Origin: Desulfobacterales bacterium | GTDB taxonomy: Bacteria > Desulfobacterota > Desulfobacteria > Desulfobacterales > JAHEIW01 | Reading direction: 5' to 3' | Assembly: GCA_020353355.1 (NCBI GenBank) | Contig: CP070694.1 | Location: forward strand, 3,700,038 to 3,741,802 | DNA length: 41,765 bases | Part shown: piece by piece, positions 36,559 through 41,765 of the stretch | How positions within the stretch are numbered: the first letter of the stretch is position 1 | How the letters are laid out: every line of letters starts with the position of its first letter | Program-made: the position numbers and the translations under genes | The notes under the pieces: generated by a model | What the model was told of the DNA's origin: nothing | The model's database searches: none | The model's input: only the letters and a program-made list of their open reading frames with translations

Positions 36559-36632
36559 AACTTAGCTATCATATTGGAAAATTGCATAAATCGTCTCGCT
36601 ACTAGACATCTGGTTTAAAAATGACAAAGCAA

Positions 36633-36660
36633 AACATAAGTCAAGATAACAATCTGTCAA
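36633..36660 (-). promoter_or_regulatory. Candidate promoter of the lytic transglycosylase gene
   Basis: On the minus strand TTGACA (36660-36655) and TATGTT (36638-36633) with a 16-base spacer, about 75 bases before the ATG. The -35 is perfect, the -10 matches four of six positions. Confidence 0.4.
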
Positions 36661-36762
36661 GCAGCAATAACCACAATATATAGTATAATTAAATAGGATG
36701 ACCTACTATAAATTGTTTTATTATGATTGTCAAAACATTTTTCATGATTTAAGGTTCTATGT

Positions 36763-37015
36763 CTGGTTTCAGGTGTCGGGTGCCAGATGTCAGAAACACA
36801 AGAGCCGAAACCCCGTACCCTGAGCCCTGAGTCATGCGCTTTTTTTTGGCTTCAAACCTCCGGGCACGCCCGCCACGGCGTCCGCCATGCGAGCAAGGCG
36901 AGGCGGGCGGGTGCGAGTAAGGCGAACCGGGGGTATGGATGGTCAGTTGTATGAATACTTCTGACGATTAGCGACGGAGTCAGACGCTGACTCCTGACAC
37001 CCGACACCTGAAACC
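36763..37015. repeat. Degenerate 7-bp repeat island 5 with GC-rich palindromic core
   Basis: Left arm 36763-36797 (CTGGTTTC, AGGTGTC, GGGTGCC, AGATGTC) and right arm 36991-37015 (CCTGACA, CCCGACA, CCTGAAA) flank about 190 bases. The centre at 36855-36933 is very GC-rich and self-complementary (GCACGCCCGCC against GGCGGGCGGGTGC). 36811-36832 also shows CCTGAGC, CCTGAGT units. The right arm shares a 24-base identity with island 4. Confidence 0.75.
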
Positions 37016-37113
37016 TTAAAAAATTAAACCTAAAACAAAAAAATATTAAATATCAATTAGTTACGTGTGGGGATACTGCCGATGGAGGGAAAATGCCGTC
37101 CAGACCAAGGCAT

Positions 37114-38274
37114 TTAGGTAGGAGCGATGCCTTCAGCACTGATCCCGCTAATATAGTGTGTGGAATCATTTAAAAAACTTAGAAATATGACGATAAATGC
37201 AATCGATGCCTGAATCATCAAGGGTTTATTTTGGTATAACAGGTCAAGCTTTTGATACAAAATTTTTTTGGATGTATGCGCAAAATAGGTTGAAAACAGC
37301 CCATCCAACAACTGTTCGCCGTCGGGTTTGGTCACCAGGTTGCTTCTGCCACTGACGCAGTAATTCATGGCATCGAGCACCAGATCTCGTTGGACGGACA
37401 GGTCGTTGCAGTGATAGCTCATCAGATGTATCAGCGTTCGCTGGGCTTCTTTGAGACTTGCATCACAGACGGCATTGAAAAGAATTTGTAAGGTCTCGTT
37501 TGCCGTACCTGTGGAATTTTGCCGAATTAGTGACAGCAAAACGGCGTTTTTAAAAAGCTGGAATAATCGCCGGGCCCCATTGAGTACCGGAGATGGCGGA
37601 TGTTCAACATCGGGGACATAGCCCTTGTAATTATTGACAAACATTAACTGAAAGATGTTCTGGAAAAAATTGATCCCCAACAGAGGATCTTCCAGTTCGA
37701 TCCGCATATCAAGGGTGTTGTCCAATCGATCAGCCAATTTTACCTGGACAAGCTCAGGTCTGTGCCGGGAGTTCTCCAACAAACGTCCAATATAGTGATA
37801 ATACGTTTCCGTTTCAACACGTGTCAGACAAACCAAATTGTCGACCAGCCCGGCTTCATCTTCAGTCGTCATGCGTTCCAGCAGACTATCTAACTGGCGT
37901 TCCATCTCCTTCCATTTGTTGGTTTCAAAATCAACCGGTTTAATGTCTTCGAGAATATCATGAAACAAGGTGCTCAGCAGTACAACCAGGTTTAATCTAT
38001 CAAGGCTGCGGGCCAATAATGCGGTGGCACGCAAGGGATGTAAAACCGCCAGAGGACCTAAGCGCCTCCGTTTCTGGCTGTAAGCCTCAAACAGATAGCC
38101 GATCGCCTCCATTAGGATGCCCTTTTTTTCACGATCTTTGGCGGCATCCTCATCTAAACGCTTGCTGCCGTTAAGGTACATCATCACATTATAGCGATTT
38201 AAGGATGCGGCACTCAGGTTATAATTCAACACGGAGGACAGTTTTAGAAACTCTGTAAGATCATATAGAGGCAT
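37114..38274 (-). CDS. SpoT-like HD-domain phosphohydrolase with C-terminal membrane helix
   Basis: A 386-residue protein. The HD domain (about residues 50-200) has all metal-ligand positions of the (p)ppGpp hydrolase type: H79 (LHPLRA), H105-D106 (LFHDILED) and D182 (KLADRLDN). No RelA-type synthetase, TGS or ACT domain follows; residues 200-345 are helical and unfamiliar, and residues 351-368 are a hydrophobic helix near the C-terminus (MIQASIAFIVIFLSFL), suggesting membrane attachment. Ribosome site CGGAG precedes the ATG. Could be a small alarmone or nucleotide hydrolase; substrate unproven. Confidence 0.78.
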   Translation of the reverse strand: MPLYDLTEFLKLSSVLNYNLSAASLNRYNVMMYLNGSKRLDEDAAKDREKKGILMEAIGYLFEAYSQKRRRLGPLAVLHPLRATALLARSLDRLNLVVLLSTLFHDILEDIKPVDFETNKWKEMERQLDSLLERMTTEDEAGLVDNLVCLTRVETETYYHYIGRLLENSRHRPELVQVKLADRLDNTLDMRIELEDPLLGINFFQNIFQLMFVNNYKGYVPDVEHPPSPVLNGARRLFQLFKNAVLLSLIRQNSTGTANETLQILFNAVCDASLKEAQRTLIHLMSYHCNDLSVQRDLVLDAMNYCVSGRSNLVTKPDGEQLLDGLFSTYFAHTSKKILYQKLDLLYQNKPLMIQASIAFIVIFLSFLNDSTHYISGISAEGIAPT

Positions 38275-38579
38275 ATCATCTCCGAGGTGGATGTATTTGC
38301 CGGCCCAGCGGGCATTATTTTTTATTACGAAAAGATGAAAGGGCTGGTTTTTCCCCGGTGCCTTAGAAAGTATTTTTGTGCATTTTGTGGAAATTCGCCT
38401 TGTATCGAGCTGTTTTCGCTATCTTTAAATGATTGAATATCTAAAAAATTCTTTTATTTATACACAATCATAAAAATGGCGAAGCGACACGCGGCGCACA
38501 CGCCGCGCAAGCGCTGGCACTGCGCGGGCGACATCCACAAATATTCAATTTTCAATAGTCAATTCCGGGCTTGTCCGGG
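38275..38579. other. Intergenic region between HDOD and HD genes
   Basis: About 305 bases. It contains a short GC-rich hairpin GCGGCG-CACA-CGCCGC (38490-38507) in an AT-rich surrounding, which could weakly terminate the minus-strand HDOD transcript (a T-run follows only 14 bases later), and the upstream region of the HD gene. No gene is visible. Confidence 0.5.
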
Positions 38580-39665
38580 CTAGGAGGTTTGCCCTTGAAA
38601 CTCTTCTTCAAGCTTTCTGACAGAGTCAGCGACGACGGCCACAATATCGTCGAGTGCCTCAGGTGGAATCCCCAGAAACTTCAACACACCGTGTTCCAAT
38701 TCCGGTGCAGTCCCTTCCGAACCGGCCCCAAAATCAGCTGTTTTGGCAATGTAATCAGCCAGATGAACGATGTATGCCAGCAAATCATTTTCCGATAACG
38801 AGGGATAATGATGAAATCGTATGGCTGAGGATTGGAGTTCCGGAAAACGCCAAAATCGAGTAGCTCTGGACATTATTTCAGCATGGTCAAATCCCAGTAT
38901 CTCATGCTCGGCGTTTAGAAATGTGTGTTGCCCATCTTTCAGAAATGCCTCGAAATCTTCTTCGCGCTCAACAACATATGGATCCAGGATGATTTTACCG
39001 GCATCGTGAAGCAGTCCGGCAATAAATGCGTCATCGGTTAAATCCGGATTTAGCTTTTGAACCAAAACTCTGGAACCGATAGCCACCGCCAACGAATGCC
39101 TCCATAGGGCTTCCGGTTCTAGTCTGTAACCACTTAATTTTTTGCTTAACAGTCTAGAGGAGGCTGAAATCGTAATCAATTCTCCCAATGTTTTTTGACC
39201 CAGCAACACGGAGGCATGCTGAATGGAAGACACCATGCCGCTCAAACCGTAATATGCTGAATTGGCCAATGTCAGTACTCTGGCAACAATGGCCTGGTCG
39301 GTTTCGATGACACCGGCAAGGTCTCTTAAGCTTGAGTCAGGATCGTCCATAATTTCTTGTGCTCTCAGAATAATGTGCGGCATCGGCGGCAGATTTACCA
39401 GGCTTCGCAAGATTTTGGTTTTTAATACGGTGCTCTCGGATTGTTTCTCAGGGTCCAACACCGATGCATTCAGGTTTTCTATCTGATCTCCAAAGGGGTC
39501 TACAGATGCCTGAAAGGAATTGCTTTTTCCTGATTTGGCCAAAACGTAAAGCTTGATCCGTGACTCACATTTCGGGCATCGTACTTCCAGTCCTTTCGAA
39601 CGGGACAACAGCAGATCCCCGGTAAGTTCACTCAGATGCAGACAAATTGGACATTCTATTTTCAT
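38580..39665 (-). CDS. HDOD-domain protein with N-terminal zinc ribbon
   Basis: A 361-residue regulator. An N-terminal zinc ribbon has two CxxC knuckles (about residues 5-8 and 30-33, CPIC and CPKC), resembling the MJ0042-type finger. A linker of about 45 residues leads to an HDOD domain (about 85-285: LVNLPPMPHIILRAQEIMDDP, LANSAYYGL, LLHDAGKIILDPY). The HD dipeptide is kept, unlike in many HDOD proteins. HDOD proteins typically work in signal transduction linked to c-di-GMP or stress. ATG chosen; a GTG codon lies directly before it. Confidence 0.88.
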   Translation of the reverse strand: MKIECPICLHLSELTGDLLLSRSKGLEVRCPKCESRIKLYVLAKSGKSNSFQASVDPFGDQIENLNASVLDPEKQSESTVLKTKILRSLVNLPPMPHIILRAQEIMDDPDSSLRDLAGVIETDQAIVARVLTLANSAYYGLSGMVSSIQHASVLLGQKTLGELITISASSRLLSKKLSGYRLEPEALWRHSLAVAIGSRVLVQKLNPDLTDDAFIAGLLHDAGKIILDPYVVEREEDFEAFLKDGQHTFLNAEHEILGFDHAEIMSRATRFWRFPELQSSAIRFHHYPSLSENDLLAYIVHLADYIAKTADFGAGSEGTAPELEHGVLKFLGIPPEALDDIVAVVADSVRKLEEEFQGQTS

Positions 39666-39668
39666 CAC

Positions 39669-39984
39669 CGGGTTCCGTTATCATTTATTCATGCGGTTAA
39701 TTCATCCTGGCGGCGGAATCCCATCGAAAACGCTGTAAATCAACTTTTACCAATCAGTGATTGATCATATCACATTTTGTAAAATAGTTGATGATAATAA
39801 ATATTATTAACCAGTTGAAATTTAAAATCAAGCCAACGGATATTGATCGGGTAAATCTTGCAGCATGTCACCGGCAATGAATCCCTTTGATGGAACCTTT
39901 TGGTTGTTTAACAAAAAATACTTCATTATAAAAGCATGACGTGTTAATAGAGATCCCTATTACTAAATGAAAAAGGGGGCAAAA
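39669..39984. other. Divergent intergenic region
   Basis: About 310 bases between the HDOD gene and the dipeptidase gene, very AT-rich in the middle (39770-39840), where both promoters presumably lie. No repeat, terminator or gene is evident. Confidence 0.5.
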
Positions 39985-41436
39985 ATGAACGAAAAAACCC
40001 GAGAAATTTTAGATTTCTTTAAAGAAATAAGTTCTATTCCGCGCTGCTCTAGAAACGAACAAAACATCTCGCGGTGGTTACAACAGTGGGCTGAAAACAA
40101 TTCATTGGAGGTCCAAAATGATGCGACCGGGAATTTGAAAATAAACATCGGGGCCAGTCGCGGCTATGAAAACGCACCGGCTATTGTTTTCCAGGGGCAT
40201 ATGGATATGGTTTGTGAAAAATCTCGGGATTCGAATCATGATTTTACAAAAGATCCGATTCAATTGATCTATGACGGAGATTGGCTGCATGCCGATGGAA
40301 CCACTCTGGGGGCAGACAATGGAATCGCCCTCGCGATGGGTATGGCCTTGGCCGCCGAAAGCAGTGCAGAGCATCCGTCGCTCGAACTTCTTTTTACCGT
40401 GAATGAGGAAACCGGGCTAAATGGCGCCAAGCAGCTTGAACCTGGTTTTATTAAAGGAAAAATACTGCTCAATGTGGATTCGGAGACCGAAGGGGTTTTT
40501 ACGGTTGGCTGCGCCGGCGGCAGAGATACAATTATCACTTACCAGCTCAATGTCATCCAGCTTCCGAAAGATATGGAATTATTCAAACTCACGGTTCAGG
40601 GGCTCAATGGCGGGCATTCGGGCGTCGACATTCACCGGCAACGCGCCAATGCCAACAAAATTCTGGCACGAGCCCTGCATCAACTAAATACTTCCTGCCG
40701 GATACAATTGGCCTCGTTTCAAGGGGGTACGTCCCACAACGCCATCCCCAGAGATGCCAGCGCAACGCTGGCATGCCAACCCGCACAGATAAGTACAATG
40801 CAGCAAATCGTTTCAGAATTCAAACAAACCGTTCAAAAGGAATATGCGCTTGCCGAAAAAAACATGGCCCTTTCGCTGGCGCAGATCGATAAAAACTCCG
40901 CTGATCAATTGGCCCTGACCGCCGATGAAACGGCACGTGTAATTCACCTGCTTTTGGCCCTTCCTCACGGGGTGAGGGATATGTCATTAATTTTTAAGGA
41001 TCTGGTTGAAACCTCCTGCAATCTGGCCTTCGTTGACATTAAGAATTCAACCCTTCAGATACTCACCAGTCAGCGCAGTTCGGTGGCGTCAAAGCTTGAT
41101 GATATGGCTGCCACCGTGCAGGCCGCGGCTTCCCTGCTGGGGGCCGAAACCCGAACAGAAAATGAATATTCTCCCTGGCAGCCGAACATGGACTCTGCCT
41201 TGTTGCAGCGCTGCAAAGATGTTTATCAACGACTCTTCAACCAGGAGCCGGTAGTCGAAGCCATTCACGCCGGGTTGGAATGTGCCGTCATCGGTTCAAA
41301 ATATGAGGGTATAGACATGGTATCTTTTGGAGCAACGCTTGAAAATCCACATTCACCCAACGAACGGCTTTTTATACCATCGATAGAACGAGTGTGGACT
41401 TTTCTGATTGCGCTTTTGAAATCGTTTAAAAGCTAA
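39985..41436 (+). CDS. pepD: Aminoacyl-histidine dipeptidase (PepD-like, M20 family)
   Basis: A 483-residue zinc dipeptidase that cleaves Xaa-His and other dipeptides in the cytoplasm. Metal/catalytic motifs: GHMDMVCEK (H72, D74), TLGADNGIALAM (D111), NEETGLNGA (E141, E142), and the late ENPHSPNERL histidine. A lid/dimerisation domain lies between about 185 and 380. I start it at 39985 because AAGGGGG precedes that ATG; another ATG at 39967 would place this site within the gene. Stand-alone, no obvious operon partner. Confidence 0.93.
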   Translation: MNEKTREILDFFKEISSIPRCSRNEQNISRWLQQWAENNSLEVQNDATGNLKINIGASRGYENAPAIVFQGHMDMVCEKSRDSNHDFTKDPIQLIYDGDWLHADGTTLGADNGIALAMGMALAAESSAEHPSLELLFTVNEETGLNGAKQLEPGFIKGKILLNVDSETEGVFTVGCAGGRDTIITYQLNVIQLPKDMELFKLTVQGLNGGHSGVDIHRQRANANKILARALHQLNTSCRIQLASFQGGTSHNAIPRDASATLACQPAQISTMQQIVSEFKQTVQKEYALAEKNMALSLAQIDKNSADQLALTADETARVIHLLLALPHGVRDMSLIFKDLVETSCNLAFVDIKNSTLQILTSQRSSVASKLDDMAATVQAAASLLGAETRTENEYSPWQPNMDSALLQRCKDVYQRLFNQEPVVEAIHAGLECAVIGSKYEGIDMVSFGATLENPHSPNERLFIPSIERVWTFLIALLKSFKS

Positions 41437-41541
41437 ATGAACCCTTTATCTCTTACAGAGCTCACAGAGTTCTTGAGCTGGCCGGCCTGCTTACCGAAGA
41501 CTCTCTTCACCCATATCTTCCTCTCCATCTTACTTATTAAA

Positions 41542-41550
41542 GGGGGGGGG
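41542..41550 (+). repeat. Nine-base G homopolymer
   Basis: A run of nine G at 41542-41550, in non-coding DNA 56 bases before the next start codon. Such runs are prone to slippage. It could also be an assembly-sensitive spot. Confidence 0.7.
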
Positions 41551-41606
41551 CAGAGGGCTTCGGCCGTGAGCTCCAATGTTAGGCGAAAAAGGATTAAACA
41601 GAAGAG

Positions 41607-41765
41607 ATGATTATTCCGGACTCTACCAATCGCCGTAATGGCCATTATCTGGGTACAGAGATCGATGAGAAGTGGTGGAAAAGGTATAGGAAGGATAAGT
41701 TCTTCGCACGAGGAAACGGCGAATACTGGTTTGACGATACTGCCTTCTTTTTCCGACGCTATTTG
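41607..41765 (+). CDS. Unrecognised protein, 5' part only (cut by right edge)
   Basis: An open frame of 53 codons from ATG at 41607 to the window end: it begins MIIPDSTNRRNGHYLGTEID and continues with a strikingly aromatic, charged stretch (EKWWKRYRKDKFFARGNGEYW, then FDDTAFFFRRYL). A purine-rich GAAGAG precedes the ATG. The residue pattern looks like real coding sequence, and I have the impression of similar short hypothetical proteins in this bacterial group, but I cannot assign a family or function. Confidence 0.6.
   Translation, partial: MIIPDSTNRRNGHYLGTEIDEKWWKRYRKDKFFARGNGEYWFDDTAFFFRRYL

Larger units (their letters stand above)
36559..37113. other. Intergenic region of 555 bases (promoter, repeats)
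   Basis: From left to right: a candidate promoter for the transglycosylase, an AT-rich stretch (36660-36720), repeat island 5 with a GC-rich palindromic core, then an AT-rich tail up to the end of the HD-domain gene at 37114. No gene of its own is visible. Confidence 0.6.

Noticed and set aside
38490..38507. Strong intrinsic terminator for the HDOD gene
   Set aside because: The stem is only 7 bp and the T-run on the minus strand is about 14 bases away from it, so termination efficiency cannot be assumed.

Overview
The window looks like chromosome of a sulfate-reducing deltaproteobacterium of the Desulfobacterales type. The minus strand at the left edge carries aprB-aprA-qmoA-qmoB, the cytoplasmic APS reductase and its electron-feeding Qmo complex. 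The proteins resemble those of Desulfobacterales, and intergenic DNA is littered with degenerate short repeats. This placement is inferred from gene content and remembered family features, not from a database search.

Layout. (1) 1-6.2 kb, minus strand: dissimilatory sulfate reduction (aprB, aprA, a clear hairpin terminator, qmoA, qmoB running off the left edge; sat is not adjacent). (2) 6.3-10.9 kb: an accessory stretch with three cysteine-rich YkgJ-like proteins, an SDR-family protein lacking the usual catalytic lysine, a protein with a type I restriction HsdR N-terminal-like domain, and a nucleoside deaminase. (3) 11.0-16.4 kb: infC-rpmI-rplT-pheS-pheT-merR translation operon; infC appears to start with ATA. 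(4) 16.4-29.7 kb: tRNA-Gly(CCC), an intrinsic terminator, then rimP-nusA-infB-DUF503-rbfA-nrnA-truB-rpsO-pnp-M16 protease-dut-MBL hydrolase, a long, tightly packed expression/RNA-maturation operon resembling the metY-rimP-nusA-infB-rbfA-truB-rpsO-pnp order of E. coli. (5) 29.8-39.7 kb: mostly minus strand; an acyl-ACP thioesterase and a set of signalling or envelope proteins (TPR protein, a 1429-residue GGDEF/P-loop ATPase/duplicated domain/HEAT protein, a lytic transglycosylase, a SpoT-like HD protein with a C-terminal membrane helix, a zinc-ribbon HDOD protein). (6) 40.0-41.8 kb: a PepD-like M20 dipeptidase and the start of an unrecognised gene cut by the right edge.

The most unusual non-genic structure is a family of five intergenic islands built of degenerate 7-bp units arranged as inverted arms (near 3.2, 21.5, 23.3, 29.7 and 36.8 kb). 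The units differ between islands, but the 7-bp phase and the inverted-arm layout recur. One island runs into the 5' end of truB and is apparently translated. The strongest protein-level candidate for something undescribed is the 1429-residue multidomain signalling protein with its TPR neighbour.
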